Below are positions 30,942-43,986 of a stretch of 59,180 bases of DNA, one piece after another (the first letter of the stretch is position 1; every line of letters begins with the position of its first letter). The notes beneath the pieces were generated by a model. That model was not told the DNA's origin and searched no databases. It was given only the letters and a program-made list of their open reading frames with translations. Origin of the DNA: Propionivibrio sp. (GTDB taxonomy: Bacteria; Pseudomonadota; Gammaproteobacteria; Burkholderiales; Rhodocyclaceae); the NCBI GenBank assembly GCA_029975435.1, contig JARKPC010000285.1:1-59180 (forward strand), written 5' to 3'. Both the position numbers and the translations under genes were made by a program.

Positions 30942-32471
30942 GTGGACGCGATTCTGGAAATGAAGGGGATCACCAAGCGTTTCCCCGGGGTCGTGGCTCT
31001 CAAGGACGTCAACCTCGCCGTCAGGTCGGGGGAAATTCACGCCATCTGCGGTGAGAACGGGGCCGGAAAATCGACCTTGATGAAAGTCCTGAGCGGGGTC
31101 TATCCGCACGGGACGTACGAGGGAGATGTGCACTTCGAGGGGCGGGAGCAGCGCTTCGACTCGATCCGCGACAGCGAGGATCTGGGCATTGCCATCATCC
31201 ACCAGGAATTGGCGCTCGTCCCGCTGATGTCGATTGCCGAGAATATTTTCCTCGGCAACGAACTGACACGGGCCGGCGTGATCGATGCCGAAGCGACGCA
31301 TCGCCGCACCGTCGAACTCTTGAAAAAGGTCGGCCTCAGCGAGTCGCCCGAAGAGCTGATTACCAACCTCGGCGTGGGCAAGCAGCAACTGGTCGAGATC
31401 GCCAAGGCGCTGGCCAAGAAATGCAAGCTGCTGATCCTCGACGATCCGACGGCCAGCCTCAACGAGAACGACAGCCAGGCGCTGCTCGACCTGCTGCTCG
31501 AATTCAAGGCGCAGGGCATGACGATGATCATGATCTCGCACAAACTCAATGAGATCTCGCGCATCGCCGACTCGGTCACCGTGTTGCGCGACGGGGCGAC
31601 AGTCACCACCATGGATTGCGGCGATGCGCCGATCAACGAGGACGAAATCATCCGCCACATGGTCGGGCGCGAGATGGCCGACCGCTACCCGCACCGCGAG
31701 CCGCAGATCGGCGAGACGGTGTTCGAGGTCAGGGACTGGACGGTGTTCCATGAACAGCATGCCGACCGCAAGTTCATCAAGGGCGTGAACTTCCACGTGC
31801 GCCAGGGCGAAATCCTGGGCATCGCCGGGTTGATGGGGTCGGGGCGGACGGAGCTGGCGATGAGCCTCTTCGGGCGCAGTTACGGTCGCCACATTTCCGG
31901 CCACGTGTTGTTGCGTGGCCAGGAGGTCGACGTGAGCACGGTGGAAAAAGCCGTCAATCACGGCATCGCCTACGTGACCGAGGACCGCAAGGGCTACGGG
32001 CTGGTGCTGGAGAACGAGATCAAGCATAACGTCTCGCTGGCCAACCTGCCCGGAGTCTCCAGGCTCGGGGTCATCAATGAAGGCCGGGAGTATTCCGTGG
32101 CCAAGGACTACCAGCGCAAGATCAACATCCGCTGTCCGGACGTGTTCCAGCACGTCGGCAACCTCTCGGGCGGAAACCAGCAGAAGGTCGTGCTCAGCAA
32201 GTGGCTGTTCGCCGGGCCGGAGGTGCTGATCCTCGACGAGCCGACGCGGGGCATCGACGTCGGCGCCAAGTACGAGATCTACTGCCTGATGGCCGAACTG
32301 GCGAGGGAGGGTAAGTGCATCATCCTGATCTCGTCGGAAATGCCCGAATTGCTGGGGATGGTCGACCGCCTCTACGTGATGAACGAGGGGGCATTCGTGG
32401 CCGAAATGGACGTGGCGGAAGCCAGCCAGGAAAAAATCATGCGCGCCATTGTCAAGGCGGGGAAGGACTGA
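30942..32471 (+). CDS. gguA: multiple-monosaccharide ABC transporter ATP-binding protein
   Basis: A 509-residue double-ABC ATPase. It has Walker [17 protein letters not shown] with the GguA-type [11 protein letters not shown], Walker [16 protein letters not shown], and in the second half [31 protein letters not shown] and [19 protein letters not shown] 30942 is preferred ([16 protein letters not shown]) because GGAG sits 5 bases upstream; an in-frame ATG at 30918 lies next to the hairpin and has no ribosome site. It pairs with GguB and ChvE. Confidence 0.93.
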   Translation: MDAILEMKGITKRFPGVVALKDVNLAVRSGEIHAICGENGAGKSTLMKVLSGVYPHGTYEGDVHFEGREQRFDSIRDSEDLGIAIIHQELALVPLMSIAENIFLGNELTRAGVIDAEATHRRTVELLKKVGLSESPEELITNLGVGKQQLVEIAKALAKKCKLLILDDPTASLNENDSQALLDLLLEFKAQGMTMIMISHKLNEISRIADSVTVLRDGATVTTMDCGDAPINEDEIIRHMVGREMADRYPHREPQIGETVFEVRDWTVFHEQHADRKFIKGVNFHVRQGEILGIAGLMGSGRTELAMSLFGRSYGRHISGHVLLRGQEVDVSTVEKAVNHGIAYVTEDRKGYGLVLENEIKHNVSLANLPGVSRLGVINEGREYSVAKDYQRKINIRCPDVFQHVGNLSGGNQQKVVLSKWLFAGPEVLILDEPTRGIDVGAKYEIYCLMAELAREGKCIILISSEMPELLGMVDRLYVMNEGAFVAEMDVAEASQEKIMRAIVKAGKD

Positions 32472-32472
32472 A

Positions 32473-33669
32473 ATGAACAGCATCGTGGAAGCAATGGCGC
32501 CGGCAGCGGAAAGTGTTTCGGCATCGGGTTTCATCAAGAAGAATTTGCGCGAGTACGGGATGCTGCTCTCGCTGGTCGTGATCATGGCCTTCTTCGAATA
32601 CATGACTGACGGCACATTGATGCAGCCGCTCAACCTGACCAATCTGCTGTTGCAGAACAGCTACATCGTGATCATGGCGCTGGGCATGCTGCTGGTCATT
32701 GTCGCCGGGCACATCGACCTGTCCGTCGGCTCGGTGGCCGGCTTCATCGGCGGCCTGGCGGCAGTGCTGATGGTCGAGTACCAATGGCATTACCTGCCTG
32801 CGACCATGGCCTGCCTGATGGCCGGCGCGCTGATCGGCGCGGTGCAGGGCTACTTCATCGCCTTTCATCGCATCCCCGCGTTCATCGTCACGCTCGGAGG
32901 CATGCTGGTATTTCGCGGGCTGGCGCTTTGGTTGCTGCACGGGCAATCGATCGGCCCATTCCCCAGGGAATTCCAGTTGCTTAGTTCGGGCTTCATCCCC
33001 GATCCGTTTGGCGGAGAGGGGCTGCGAGTGACCTCTCTGCTGCTGGGTGTTCTGGTGGCATGCGGTTTTTTCTACATGAGCCTCAAGGAGCGCGCCAACA
33101 AGCTCCAGTATGGCGCAGCCGCCGAACCGCTGGGCTTCCTGATCGGCAAGAACGTCGCGTTCGCTGCCGCGATCATCTACCTGTGCTACCTGCTGGCCTC
33201 GTACAAGGGGATGCCCAACGTGATGGTCATCATGTTCGCGCTGATGCTGTTCTATGACTTCATCACCAATCGCACGACGATCGGCCGGCGCATCTATGCA
33301 CTCGGCGGCAACGAAAAAGCAGCGCGTCTTTCCGGCATCAAGACCGACCGTCTGTCGTTCTATACCTTCGTCAATATGGGCGTGCTCGCCGCGCTGGCCG
33401 GTCTGGTCTTCGCCGCGCGCCTGAACACCGCGACGCCCAAGGCCGGGGTCGGTTTTGAACTGGATGTCATCGCGGCCTGCTTCATCGGCGGGGCGTCTGC
33501 CACCGGAGGTGTCGGCAAGGTGATGGGGGCGGTGATCGGGGCATTCGTCATGGGCGTGATGAACAACGGCATGTCGATCCTCGGCATCGGCATCGACTGG
33601 CAGCAGGTGATCAAGGGCGTCGTTCTTGTCGCCGCGGTGTTCGTCGATGTATATAACAAGAACAAGTGA
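32473..33669 (+). CDS. gguB: multiple-monosaccharide ABC transporter permease
   Basis: A 398-residue inner-membrane permease with about ten helices and the conserved loop GMLLVIVAGHIDLSVGSVAG near residue 75; the C terminus has FIGGASATGGVGKVMGAVIGA. It forms the channel of the ChvE-GguAB importer. It starts 1 base after the gguA stop. Its own stop lies inside a heptamer repeat. Confidence 0.93.
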   Translation: MNSIVEAMAPAAESVSASGFIKKNLREYGMLLSLVVIMAFFEYMTDGTLMQPLNLTNLLLQNSYIVIMALGMLLVIVAGHIDLSVGSVAGFIGGLAAVLMVEYQWHYLPATMACLMAGALIGAVQGYFIAFHRIPAFIVTLGGMLVFRGLALWLLHGQSIGPFPREFQLLSSGFIPDPFGGEGLRVTSLLLGVLVACGFFYMSLKERANKLQYGAAAEPLGFLIGKNVAFAAAIIYLCYLLASYKGMPNVMVIMFALMLFYDFITNRTTIGRRIYALGGNEKAARLSGIKTDRLSFYTFVNMGVLAALAGLVFAARLNTATPKAGVGFELDVIAACFIGGASATGGVGKVMGAVIGAFVMGVMNNGMSILGIGIDWQQVIKGVVLVAAVFVDVYNKNK

Positions 33670-33700
33670 GGGGTGAGGAGCAAGGAGTGAAGAGCAAGGC
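33666..33700. repeat. degenerate heptamer tandem repeat at the gguB stop
   Basis: Five consecutive units: GTGAGGG, GTGAGGA, GCAAGGA, GTGAAGA, GCAAGGC. The first unit contains the gguB stop (33667-33669). The unit is the reverse complement of the TCCTCAC unit inside aroA. Confidence 0.65.
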
Positions 33701-33727
33701 GCGCGACCGTTCCCGGGATACTCTCGT

Positions 33728-34684
33728 ATGATGCGTCATCATCAGGAATCAGGACAGCAGCTCAACCCCCTGTTGCCGGGATACTCGTTCAACATCTACC
33801 TCGTGGCGGGAACGACGCCGATCATCGAGAACGGGCCGCTCGATTTCTATATCGACCGCAAGAACGGGATGAGCGGCTTCATCATCAACATGACGGTGAA
33901 GGGACGCGGCAAGGTATTCGAGGGACCGGATGCCTTTTATTGCGAACCGGGAGATCTGCTGCTGTTTCCACCCGAGGCGCAGCATTTCTACGGGCGCGCG
34001 CCGGATAGCCCGGACTGGTACCACCGCTGGGTCTACTTCCGTCCACGCGGGTTCTGGGCACCGTGGCTGCAATGGCGCGATCAGGTCAACAAGGTGGGCC
34101 GGATGACGCTCCGGGACGACGCGCTGATCGCCGAGTTCGACGGACTTTTCCAGCAGATCGAGGCGACGTACAAGGTCGGCCGGCGCTCGTCGGAAGAACT
34201 CGCCATCAATCTCCTCGAACGCCTGTTGATCCGGTGCTTCGAGGAAACGCCCGAAAACGCCAATACGCCGGTCGACCGGCGCATCGAGGAAGCGTGCCAA
34301 TACCTGTCGCGCAACCTGGCGGAAGAAATCAATCTCGACGACGTGGCGCGGCATGTCTGCCTGTCGACGTCGCGTCTGGCGCACCTTTTCCGCGAGCAGA
34401 TGGGGGTCAATATCGTACGCTGGCGGGAAGACCAGCGCATGATTCTGGCCAAGCATCTGCTGCACGCCTCGCGCTACCCGATCGCGCGGATCGCCAGCCT
34501 GGTCGGATACGAGGATCAGATGTATTTCTCGCGGGTGTTCCGCAAGCGGGTCGGGACGTGCCCGAGCGAATTCCGGCGCACCAGCGAGGCATCGCCGGCA
34601 GCCTGTGTCATCCCCGATGGCGTGAAGAACGAAGGCGCCGGAGTCTCCTGCGCGGAAGAGAATTCAATGCAAAGGAGTGGGTGA
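33728..34684 (+). CDS. araC: arabinose operon regulator AraC
   Basis: A 318-residue regulator that aligns along its length with E. coli AraC. The arabinose pocket is fully conserved with an offset of six: Pro14 (E. coli Pro8) in NPLLPGYSF, Thr30 (Thr24), Arg44 (Arg38), His86/Tyr88 (His80/Tyr82), His99 and Trp101 (His93, Trp95) in [11 protein letters not shown]. The C-terminal double HTH has [19 protein letters not shown] and [20 protein letters not shown]. It should repress or activate from the divergent araB/chvE region depending on arabinose. It is unusual for this group and suggests transfer with the island. It lies 2 bases before galM. Confidence 0.95.
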   Translation: MMRHHQESGQQLNPLLPGYSFNIYLVAGTTPIIENGPLDFYIDRKNGMSGFIINMTVKGRGKVFEGPDAFYCEPGDLLLFPPEAQHFYGRAPDSPDWYHRWVYFRPRGFWAPWLQWRDQVNKVGRMTLRDDALIAEFDGLFQQIEATYKVGRRSSEELAINLLERLLIRCFEETPENANTPVDRRIEEACQYLSRNLAEEINLDDVARHVCLSTSRLAHLFREQMGVNIVRWREDQRMILAKHLLHASRYPIARIASLVGYEDQMYFSRVFRKRVGTCPSEFRRTSEASPAACVIPDGVKNEGAGVSCAEENSMQRSG

Positions 34685-34686
34685 CA

Positions 34687-35721
34687 ATGGCCGGCAGCTT
34701 GCAATGTCCCGACGGCAACCCGCCGCGCCTGATCGTGTTGGGCAGCGATTCAGGGATCCGGCTGACGGTGATGGATTGGGGGGCGACCTGGCTGTCCTGC
34801 CTGGTGCCGAGCGGAGACGTCCGGCGCGAAGTCCTGCTCGGGTGCGACTGCATCGAAGACTACTTTGACCAGAAGGCGTTTCTCGGGGCGACGGTCGGCC
34901 GCTACGCCAACCGCATCGGAAAAGCGCGGTTCGAAAGCGGCGGCCAGTGGGTCAAGTTGACTCCCAACGAAGGGGAGAACCAACTGCACGGCGGCCCGGA
35001 CGGCTTCTTCAAGCGCCGCTGGGACATCGCCGAAGTCTCGGAATCGCATGCCGTGCTGCGCCTCGATTCGCCCGACGGCGACCAGGGATTTCCCGGTAAC
35101 CTGAGTGTCTCGGTGTGCTTTCGCGTGCAGGGCGCATCGGCCATCAGCATCGAGTACGAAGCCGCCGTCGATACGCCGTGCCCGGTCAACCTGACCAACC
35201 ACGCCTATTTCAACCTCGACGGCGCCGCGACCGACATCCGCGGGCACCGGTTGCAGATCAACGCCCGGAGCTTCGTGCCCGTCGCCAGTGACCTGATTCC
35301 GCTCGGCGCGCTGGCCCCGGTGGCCGGGACGGGCTTCGATTTCACCCGTGCCAAGCCCATCGGACAGGATTTTCTGGCCGACGCGCAGCAAGAACTGTCG
35401 CGCGGCTACGACCACGCCTTCCTGCTCGATCCGGAATGCCAAGTTCTGACCCGCGCCGCTGCCACGCTGGTTTCCGGCGATAACCGGTTGGCTATGGACA
35501 TCTATACGACCAAGCCGGCCCTGCAGTTCTACAGCGGGAACTACCTGGAAGGCGTTCCCGCCCGGGGTGGAGGCGTCTACTCCGCGCACCAGGGGCTGGC
35601 GTTGGAAACCCAGTTCCTCCCCGATAGCCCGAACCACCCGGAATGGCCGCAGCCGAGCTGCTGGCTACAACCGGGCGAAGAATACCGGCACAAGACGGTG
35701 CTCGCGTTCCGGCTGGCGTGA
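34687..35721 (+). CDS. galM: aldose 1-epimerase (mutarotase)
   Basis: A 344-residue beta-sandwich enzyme that interconverts alpha and beta anomers of galactose, glucose or arabinose. Seen: GATVGRYANRIGKARF, NEGENQLHGGPDGF, LTNHAYFNLDG (catalytic His) and the late GLALETQFLPDSPNHP with the catalytic Glu. AAAGGAG 8 bases before ATG 34687 sets the start; the frame is open far upstream across araC but that is a shadow. It supplies the alpha anomer for galactokinase. Confidence 0.95.
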   Translation: MAGSLQCPDGNPPRLIVLGSDSGIRLTVMDWGATWLSCLVPSGDVRREVLLGCDCIEDYFDQKAFLGATVGRYANRIGKARFESGGQWVKLTPNEGENQLHGGPDGFFKRRWDIAEVSESHAVLRLDSPDGDQGFPGNLSVSVCFRVQGASAISIEYEAAVDTPCPVNLTNHAYFNLDGAATDIRGHRLQINARSFVPVASDLIPLGALAPVAGTGFDFTRAKPIGQDFLADAQQELSRGYDHAFLLDPECQVLTRAAATLVSGDNRLAMDIYTTKPALQFYSGNYLEGVPARGGGVYSAHQGLALETQFLPDSPNHPEWPQPSCWLQPGEEYRHKTVLAFRLA

Positions 35722-35767
35722 TACCGACCGTCGGCTTAACAATGGCGTGACTATCGGTTCTCCTGTT

Positions 35768-35795
35768 TTTTCAGGCAGGGACTATCGTTTATAGT
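35768..35795 (+). promoter_or_regulatory. candidate nadE promoter
   Basis: TTTTCA (35768-35773), 16 bases, TATAGT (35790-35795). The nadE ATG at 35803 is only 7 bases past the -10, so this promoter would give an almost leaderless message; there is no ribosome site before the ATG. Confidence 0.35.
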
Positions 35796-35802
35796 TACGC
35801 CT

Positions 35803-37789
<1,987 letters not shown>

Positions 37790-37844
37790 CGCCTGTGCGT
37801 TCGTGGTTGTCGGGAAAAGATCCCGGCAGCCTTGCCGAAGCAGG

Positions 37845-37872
37845 AAGCTCACGGAGTCGTGAGCTTTTTTTT
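37845..37872 (+). terminator. rho-independent terminator after glnB
   Basis: AAGCTCACG (37845-37853), loop GAGT, CGTGAGCTT (37858-37866), then a run of T. A perfect 9-bp stem 55 bases after the glnB stop. Confidence 0.9.
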
Positions 37873-38011
37873 GCCTCGCAATGTTCCTGTTATGCATATT
37901 AAATTTGTTTCGATTCATGCTGTTGCGGCGGTAACTTCGAATCAGTATCATCTGTTTCCAGCACCCATTCTGGATCAGTCCTTTTTCTACTGGCACGGCG
38001 TGACATAACTG

Positions 38012-38662
38012 ATGAATTCCCGGCAGTCCGAGCGAACAACTCCCAAAGTACATCTGATCGACGACGATCCGGTGGTGACTTTCCTGATGGTCGATCTGGT
38101 CGAATCGGTTAATCTGCCCTATGTGGTCTATGAAAACGCCGTCGATTTCCTCGAACAGGATCTGGATGGTCTCCAGGGCTGCATTGTCAGCGATCTGCGC
38201 ATGCCAGGAATGAGCGGACTCGAACTTCAGGACACGCTTCATCGACGTGGCATCAATCTGCCAATCATATTCATCTCGGCATTTGCCGAGGTGCAGACTG
38301 TGGTGAGGGCCATGCGCGGCGGCGCCCTGGATTTCTTCCAGAAACCGTTTTCATCGCAGGAACTGGTCGACCGCATTCAGGATGGTTTGCGTATCGACAA
38401 ACAGCGTGCCGAACTGCTGGAACGAAATCGCAGGATCGGAGAGCGCGTTGCGCAACTGACGGCCCGTGAAAAGGAAGTCCTCCAGGGTATATTCGAGGGC
38501 AAGATCACGAAAGTGATTGCCGACGAACTGGGTATCGGTGTGCGGACGACCGAAACCTACCGCCAATTGATCATGCAGAAACTTCAGGCTGGGTTGGTCG
38601 CGGAACTGGTGCGCACGGTGATCGACGTCATGCCGCTGGTGCCGCAACGATCATCGCAATGA
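38012..38662 (+). CDS. FixJ/NarL-type response regulator
   Basis: A 216-residue two-component regulator. The receiver domain (residues 12-125) has acidic residues IDDD, phosphoacceptor Asp61 (VSDLRMPGMSGLE) and Lys in FFQKPF. A LuxR-type HTH follows (LTAREKEVLQGIFEGKITKV then IADELGIGVRTTETYR). It therefore activates or represses genes on phosphorylation. It faces the hybrid kinase gene tail to tail with a 16-base gap, so that kinase is a natural partner, but this is inference. No clear promoter was found. Confidence 0.88.
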   Translation: MNSRQSERTTPKVHLIDDDPVVTFLMVDLVESVNLPYVVYENAVDFLEQDLDGLQGCIVSDLRMPGMSGLELQDTLHRRGINLPIIFISAFAEVQTVVRAMRGGALDFFQKPFSSQELVDRIQDGLRIDKQRAELLERNRRIGERVAQLTAREKEVLQGIFEGKITKVIADELGIGVRTTETYRQLIMQKLQAGLVAELVRTVIDVMPLVPQRSSQ

Positions 38663-38667
38663 GTTTC

Positions 38668-38699
38668 CGCCCGGGTCTCTACCCGGCTGTGACCGGGCG
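38668..38699. terminator. possible hairpin between convergent regulator and kinase genes
   Basis: CGCCCGG (38668-38674) and CCGGGCG (38693-38699) form a 7-bp stem around an 18-base loop; no T-run on either side. Weak evidence. Confidence 0.25.
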
Positions 38700-41600
38700 T
38701 GATCTGGCCGCCTGCAGTTCGAGCAGCGCCTGCTCGTAATCGAACGCCTCGATCGCGGCCAGGAAGGCGCCACCGGCCTCTCCGAGAGCCTCCCGCAGAC
38801 GGCGATTCTCCTTGCGGGCCAGATCGGCGGCAACGATGTCTCCGTTCCGGAGCAGGTATTCAAGGCGCATGATAACGTTGTCGTCGTGATCGTCGCTCGC
38901 TGACGGCGACGCCGCAGGCGCAGGAGTTGCCATGGCGGTAATGTTTTCGAGTCCCGCCACGAGTTGCCGGAACGGATCCTCCAGAGCGCGAAGATGGCTA
39001 CCGAGCGAACCCTGCAGCTCATTCTTGCGTACTGCTTCGAGCAGGGACATCGCCAATCCGGCGACGATCGATGCGCCGATCAGGCTGGCGGCTCCCTTCA
39101 GCGAATGGGCAACATGCTCGATTCTCTGCGTGTTGCCGGAGCCAATGGCCTCTGACATCTTTTCGATGTCTTGCCGATGCTCCCTGAGGAAGAGTCCGGC
39201 CAACTGCCGGAATTTTTCCTCGTTCCCACGTACCCTGGCCAGGCCGCTTGCGTAGTCGAGTCCTGGGACCGCCGATAGTTGCCTTTGGAAAGGGCTGAGC
39301 GCAGGGGGCGGCGGCAAACCGTCTTCGCCCGCTCCCGCGCTTTCGGGTGTCGCCGGTCCACCTCGATGCGGTAGCCACTTGAGCAAAACCGCATAGAGCT
39401 TTTCCGGATCGACGGGTTTGGCGACGAAATCGTTCATGCCCGCTTCAAGGCAACTGCGGCGGTCTTCCTCATAGGCGTTGGCGGTCATGGCCAGGATGGG
39501 GATGGCATCGCGCTTGGGCATTCGGCGGATGACGCGCGTTGCTTCCAGTCCGTTCATGACCGGCATCTGCACGTCCATGAGGATCAAGTCATAAGTGGTG
39601 GTGCGGATCTTGTCGACGGCTTCCTGGCCGTCTCGCGCCGAGTCGACCTGCAGGCCGACGCTGTGCAACAGGAGTTGCGCGACCTCCAGGTTGACCTCCA
39701 CATCGTCGGCGAGGAGCACGCGCGATCCGGCATGCTTGCGGCGAATCTCGTCTTCATGGTCATCGTGCTTGATGTTGATTATGTTGGGCATGATGCCCCT
39801 CCCGCGCTGAAGTCTGGCAGTGAACCAGAACGTGCTGCCGACCTTCGGGGTACTTTCGACGCCGACGTTTCCGCCCATGAGAATGGCCAGTCGCTGGGTG
39901 ATGGCCAGACCGAGGCCCGTTCCGCCGTACTTGCGCGTGATCGAAGTGTCGGCTTGTTCGAAGGCGTTGAAGATGCCTTCCATCTTCTCGGGCAGGATTC
40001 CGATGCCCGTGTCCTGTACCGAGAATCGCACGAGAAGCCCTTGAGCATCCTCGTGCGCCAATTCCGCACGGATGACGATCTGACCTTTCTGCGTGAACTT
40101 GACCGCGTTGGCGCAGTAGTTGAGCAACGCCTGCCGCAATCGTGTCGGGTCGCCTCTCAGCCAGACCGGCACGCCTTCCAGATCCACGAGGACGGGAAGG
40201 CGCTTTTCCCGTGCCTCGCTGGTGATCATGGAGCGGACGCTGTCGGTGATGCTGCTCAAGATAAAGTCGGTTTCTTCGAGCTCCATCCGTCCCGACTCGA
40301 TCTTGGACAGGTCGAGGATGTTGTTGATCAGGGCCAGCAGATGGTTGGCTGCCGCGTCGATCTTGTCCAGGCGTTCCATCTGGCGAGGCGTCGGTTCGCT
40401 GTTGCGCAACAGATGGGTCAGGCCGACGATGGCGTTCATCGGAGTGCGGATCTCATGGCTCATGTTGGCCAGGAAAGAACTCTTGGCAATGTTGGCGGCT
40501 TCTGCCTGGATACGTGCTTCTGCCAGCTGCGCCGTACGCTGGTTGACGACTTCCTCCAGGCCGAAGCGATATCTGTCGAGTTCGGCCCCCAGTCTCTTCT
40601 TCTCGGTGATGTCCTCCTTGACCGCCACGTAGTGAGTCACCTTTCCGTCGGGTTGGCGGATCGGAGCGACGACGGCGAATTCGACGAACAGTGACCCGTC
40701 CTTGCGCTTGTTGTGGAATTCTCCTTTCCACGACTCGCCCTTGCTCAGCGCGTCCCACATGGCCTGGAAGGTTGCAGGCGGTGTAATGCCCGAGTTGAGC
40801 ATGCGCGGGTTTTGACCGATGGCTTCCTCGCGTGTATACCCGGTATGCGCAAAAAACGCCTGGTTGACGTACTCGATGGTTCCAGCGGTATCGGTGATGA
40901 CGATGGATTCCGGGCTTTGTTCCACGGCCTCGGAGAGAATTCGCAAGCTCTGCTCGAGTGTCTTGCGCAGGGTGATGTCGGTCAGCGTCAGACGCACGGC
41001 GACCGATGCGTCGGGGAACGTCTGCAGCGAGCTTCTCGCGTTTACGAAAATGACGGTTCCATCCGCGTGGCGCAGGGTAAATTCCTCGCTTTGCCGGTCC
41101 TGGCTGAACGGGGCATGCTCGATGAACCGCTCGAATTGTTCCCGAGACTCCTCGGCGACGAACGACCCGAAATCAAGCCCGAGCAGGCGCTCGGCGTCGA
41201 TGCCAAGCAATAGCGCCCCCTTGTTATTCACTCGCTCGATGGCGCCTTCGGGAGAGAGGGCAAAATAGGCTACCGGGGCAAACTCGTAGAGGTCGATGTA
41301 GTTGCTGCGCGATTTCTCGAGAGCCGTCTTGGTGCGCAGCAGATCCTCGTTCTGCGACCGCAGTTCCGCCTGGCTGGCCTTGAGCTGGGCGTTGGCGATG
41401 CCGAGCGCCATTTCGTGCATCCGGTTCGTTGTGATGTCCTGGCCGCTGGCCAGCAGATAATCCAGCGTGCCATCGTCCCTGTGCACTGCCTTGAGATCAA
41501 AATGGCCGAAGATGACCGAACCGTCCTTGCGCAGGATGCGGGTTTCGCAGACGAGAGAATCTGTTTCCCCGCTCAGGAGGCGTGTCATCAGCATGGTTAT

Positions 41601-42038
41601 GGTATCGAGATCGTCGGGGTGAATCAGCTCACGGGCCGTCTTGTTCTCCAGTTCCTCGCGCGAGTAGCCGGTGATGGCGCAGGTTCGCTCATTGACCCGC
41701 ACGAACCGACGGTTGTCGGCACTGAGAATGGCCATGGCCACGAATGTCTGGTCGAAGAGGCTTTCCAGAAGTTTCGCGGAAGTCTCATCATCCTTTGCTG
41801 CTGCCAGTCGCGGAAACTGGCGGGACAGAATCCGGTACAGGAGAAGACCGCTCGCAAGAACGAAGATCGCTTGCAGGGCTGCGATCAGCGGGGATGGCGA
41901 GGCTTGGCCGAGAGTGTTCTGGAACGACGGAAGGATGAAGAAGCATACTCCCGCGACCAGCACATATAGCAGTGACACGGCTATCGGGCGGCCCGCTGCA
42001 TTTCGCCTTTCAGCGCTCTGAAGTGATCGTTGTGCCAT
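38679..42038 (-). CDS. membrane hybrid histidine kinase with three PAS domains, REC and HPt
   Basis: An 1119-residue multi-step phosphorelay kinase. Two membrane helices (about 17-37 and 50-69) are followed by PAS domains at about 87-205, 240-360 and 365-485, a coiled coil, and HisKA with phospho-His528 ([18 protein letters not shown]). HATPase follows with N box [17 protein letters not shown] and [12 protein letters not shown] (about 773-890) has Asp822 and HPt (about 928-1030) has His978 ([12 protein letters not shown]). About 90 more residues form a helical tail. ATG 42038 was chosen because upstream frame is a shadow; it has no ribosome site. The PAS domains may sense redox or small ligands. 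HD-GYP regulator lies just upstream in the same direction. Confidence 0.88.
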   Translation of the reverse strand: MAQRSLQSAERRNAAGRPIAVSLLYVLVAGVCFFILPSFQNTLGQASPSPLIAALQAIFVLASGLLLYRILSRQFPRLAAAKDDETSAKLLESLFDQTFVAMAILSADNRRFVRVNERTCAITGYSREELENKTARELIHPDDLDTITMLMTRLLSGETDSLVCETRILRKDGSVIFGHFDLKAVHRDDGTLDYLLASGQDITTNRMHEMALGIANAQLKASQAELRSQNEDLLRTKTALEKSRSNYIDLYEFAPVAYFALSPEGAIERVNNKGALLLGIDAERLLGLDFGSFVAEESREQFERFIEHAPFSQDRQSEEFTLRHADGTVIFVNARSSLQTFPDASVAVRLTLTDITLRKTLEQSLRILSEAVEQSPESIVITDTAGTIEYVNQAFFAHTGYTREEAIGQNPRMLNSGITPPATFQAMWDALSKGESWKGEFHNKRKDGSLFVEFAVVAPIRQPDGKVTHYVAVKEDITEKKRLGAELDRYRFGLEEVVNQRTAQLAEARIQAEAANIAKSSFLANMSHEIRTPMNAIVGLTHLLRNSEPTPRQMERLDKIDAAANHLLALINNILDLSKIESGRMELEETDFILSSITDSVRSMITSEAREKRLPVLVDLEGVPVWLRGDPTRLRQALLNYCANAVKFTQKGQIVIRAELAHEDAQGLLVRFSVQDTGIGILPEKMEGIFNAFEQADTSITRKYGGTGLGLAITQRLAILMGGNVGVESTPKVGSTFWFTARLQRGRGIMPNIINIKHDDHEDEIRRKHAGSRVLLADDVEVNLEVAQLLLHSVGLQVDSARDGQEAVDKIRTTTYDLILMDVQMPVMNGLEATRVIRRMPKRDAIPILAMTANAYEEDRRSCLEAGMNDFVAKPVDPEKLYAVLLKWLPHRGGPATPESAGAGEDGLPPPPALSPFQRQLSAVPGLDYASGLARVRGNEEKFRQLAGLFLREHRQDIEKMSEAIGSGNTQRIEHVAHSLKGAASLIGASIVAGLAMSLLEAVRKNELQGSLGSHLRALEDPFRQLVAGLENITAMATPAPAASPSASDDHDDNVIMRLEYLLRNGDIVAADLARKENRRLREALGEAGGAFLAAIEAFDYEQALLELQAARSRPVTAG

Positions 42039-42093
42039 GGTTTGTCGTGGTGCCGGTTCTCGCGTGGTCGATTGGCGGGAAATGCCCCCGCCT

Positions 42094-43326
42094 TCAGTTG
42101 TCGATGCCGAAATGTAAGGCAATCGCTTCGAATTCGGCACAATGGGAGAGAAAGACGTCAGTGATCTCTGGATCGAATTGCCGGCCGCGCTCGCTGGCGA
42201 TGATCTTGCGAACCTCGGAAAAGGGATAGGCCTCCTTGTATACACGCTTTGAAATAAGCGCGTCGAAAACGTCGGCGAGGGCCATGATCCTTGCCGAAAC
42301 CGGAATCCTTTCGCCGGACAGCCCATCCGGATAGCCATTGCCGTCCCAGTGTTCGTGGTGCCAACGCACGATCTCCTTGGCATGCCTCAGGAAATCCACC
42401 GACGAATTGATGTCCTTTTCCGCAAGGGCGATGGCGTCGCTGCCGAGCAGGGTATGCGTCTTCATGATTTCCCATTCGCCCGGGGTCAGTTTTCCGGGTT
42501 TAAGGAGAATGCTGTCCGGAATGCCGACCTTGCCAATATCGTGAAGCGGAGCCGAACGCGCCAGCGTCTCGATGTAGTGGGTCGTAAGCGTTTCGGAAAA
42601 TCGCGGGTGGTTTGCCAGGTGCGTTGCCAGTAACCGGACGTAGCTTTGCGTTCGCTCGATGTGGTTCCCTGTTTCGTTGTCGCGGGTCTCCGCGAGATGC
42701 GCCAGAGCGCGGATGCTGACGGCCTGGATCAGCTCGTTTTCGCGCAGCCGTCGCGCCACTTCCGCTTCCAGCGCATGGTTCTGGTCTTGAAGCCACAAGC
42801 GGGCGCGCCTGACGAGCAGTTGGCTGCGCACGCGGGCAAGGACCAGCGATGGCTTGAACGGCTTGACGATGTAATCGGAAATGCCCGCTTCGAAGGCGCG
42901 CTCCTCGTCTTCGTCGGAATCGCGGGCCGTGAGGAAGATCACCGGAATGTCCCTGGTTTCCGCATTGCTGCGCAAATAGTGCAGCACCTGATGTCCATTC
43001 ATGTCCTGCATCATGATGTCCAGAAGGATCAGCGAAGGCTTCTGCGGCTGAGCCGCCAGACGGAGCCCGGCGCCTCCTGAATTGGCGACCTTGACGCGGT
43101 AGCCTGCTTCCTGCAACAAGGAGCCCAGAGCACTCAGGTTCTCCGGCGAATCGTCGACAATCAGGACAACCTCGTTGTCGGTGGCCCTGCGACGCGGTGC
43201 ATCAGCTTGTATTTCAGACACGATCGCCGATTCGGGCAGCGTGAGCGACGCCGGCGGCATGCGCAATGGGGCTGGCGGCACGCTGCGCGTGCCGGGGGCG
43301 GGAGGGGCATTCGAATTGTTTTGCAT
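42094..43326 (-). CDS. response regulator with HD-GYP phosphodiesterase domain
   Basis: A 410-residue protein. A Pro-rich N-terminal stretch (1-50) precedes a receiver domain (about 52-170; VLIVDDS, Asp103 in [11 protein letters not shown], Lys in VKPFKP). After a helical linker comes an HD-GYP domain (about 200-400) with [18 protein letters not shown] (His262, Asp263), [19 protein letters not shown] and the later ALADVFDAL. Catalytic residues are intact, so it should break down cyclic di-GMP on receiver phosphorylation. It lies between cheW and the hybrid kinase in the same direction, so a common signalling role is likely. Confidence 0.92.
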   Translation of the reverse strand: MQNNSNAPPAPGTRSVPPAPLRMPPASLTLPESAIVSEIQADAPRRRATDNEVVLIVDDSPENLSALGSLLQEAGYRVKVANSGGAGLRLAAQPQKPSLILLDIMMQDMNGHQVLHYLRSNAETRDIPVIFLTARDSDEDEERAFEAGISDYIVKPFKPSLVLARVRSQLLVRRARLWLQDQNHALEAEVARRLRENELIQAVSIRALAHLAETRDNETGNHIERTQSYVRLLATHLANHPRFSETLTTHYIETLARSAPLHDIGKVGIPDSILLKPGKLTPGEWEIMKTHTLLGSDAIALAEKDINSSVDFLRHAKEIVRWHHEHWDGNGYPDGLSGERIPVSARIMALADVFDALISKRVYKEAYPFSEVRKIIASERGRQFDPEITDVFLSHCAEFEAIALHFGIDN

Positions 43327-43405
43327 TTGCGAATCCTCGCGTGGAGATCGCCAGGTGCTTCAGGTCCGATATGGCCAATGCGCACCGGGGTGGTCCGGCA
43401 GTGTC

Positions 43406-43975
43406 CTATCCCGGGACAAGCTGGTCTGGTCGATAATCCGTCACGCCGGTCAGCATATTGATTTCCTCGACGGAGAGTACGTTGTTGATATTGAGGATGA
43501 TGACGAAGCGGCCGGCGATTTTTCCCATGCCGGAGATGAAGTCGGCGCGGATGCGAGCGCCGAACGAGGGGGGAGGTTCGATCTCGGAGGAAGGGATCTC
43601 CAGCACCTCGGAGACGGCATCGACCATGATGCCGATATCGGAGCGGAGGTCCTGGTCGGCGACCTCGAGGATGACGATGCAGGTGCGGCGGGCGACCTGG
43701 GTGGTTTTCCCCCCGAAACGGGCGGCCAGGTCGATGACCGGCACGACGGCGCCGCGCAGGTTGATGACCCCGCGGATGAAGGGCGGCATCATCGGGATCT
43801 CGGTGAGATGGCCGTACTCGATGATTTCCTTCACGTTGAGGATGCCGACGGCGAACATCTCGCCGCCGAGCTGGAAGGTCAGGTACTGCGCGGGCGATTC
43901 GCCGGCCATCACGACCATGGTCCCTTTCGGCGGGGGTTCTCCGGTACCGGTTCGGGCTTGCACAAGTTGTCCCAT
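43406..43975 (-). CDS. cheW: chemotaxis coupling protein CheW
   Basis: A 189-residue CheW: AQYLTFQLGGEMFAVGILNV, then IIEYGHLTEIPMMPPFIRGV, INLRGAVVPVIDLAARFG and GIMVDAVSEVLEIP. It links receptor tips to CheA. A 25-residue N-terminal extension and a C-terminal tail add to the core. It ends the cheY-to-cheW unit, 11 bases after the MCP gene. Confidence 0.94.
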   Translation of the reverse strand: MGQLVQARTGTGEPPPKGTMVVMAGESPAQYLTFQLGGEMFAVGILNVKEIIEYGHLTEIPMMPPFIRGVINLRGAVVPVIDLAARFGGKTTQVARRTCIVILEVADQDLRSDIGIMVDAVSEVLEIPSSEIEPPPSFGARIRADFISGMGKIAGRFVIILNINNVLSVEEINMLTGVTDYRPDQLVPG

Positions 43976-43986
43976 GATGAGGTTCC

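Noticed and set aside
37999..38011. A sigma-54-like TGGCAC before the FixJ-type regulator
   Set aside because: No TTGC at the -12 spacing and it lies only about 14 bases from the ATG.
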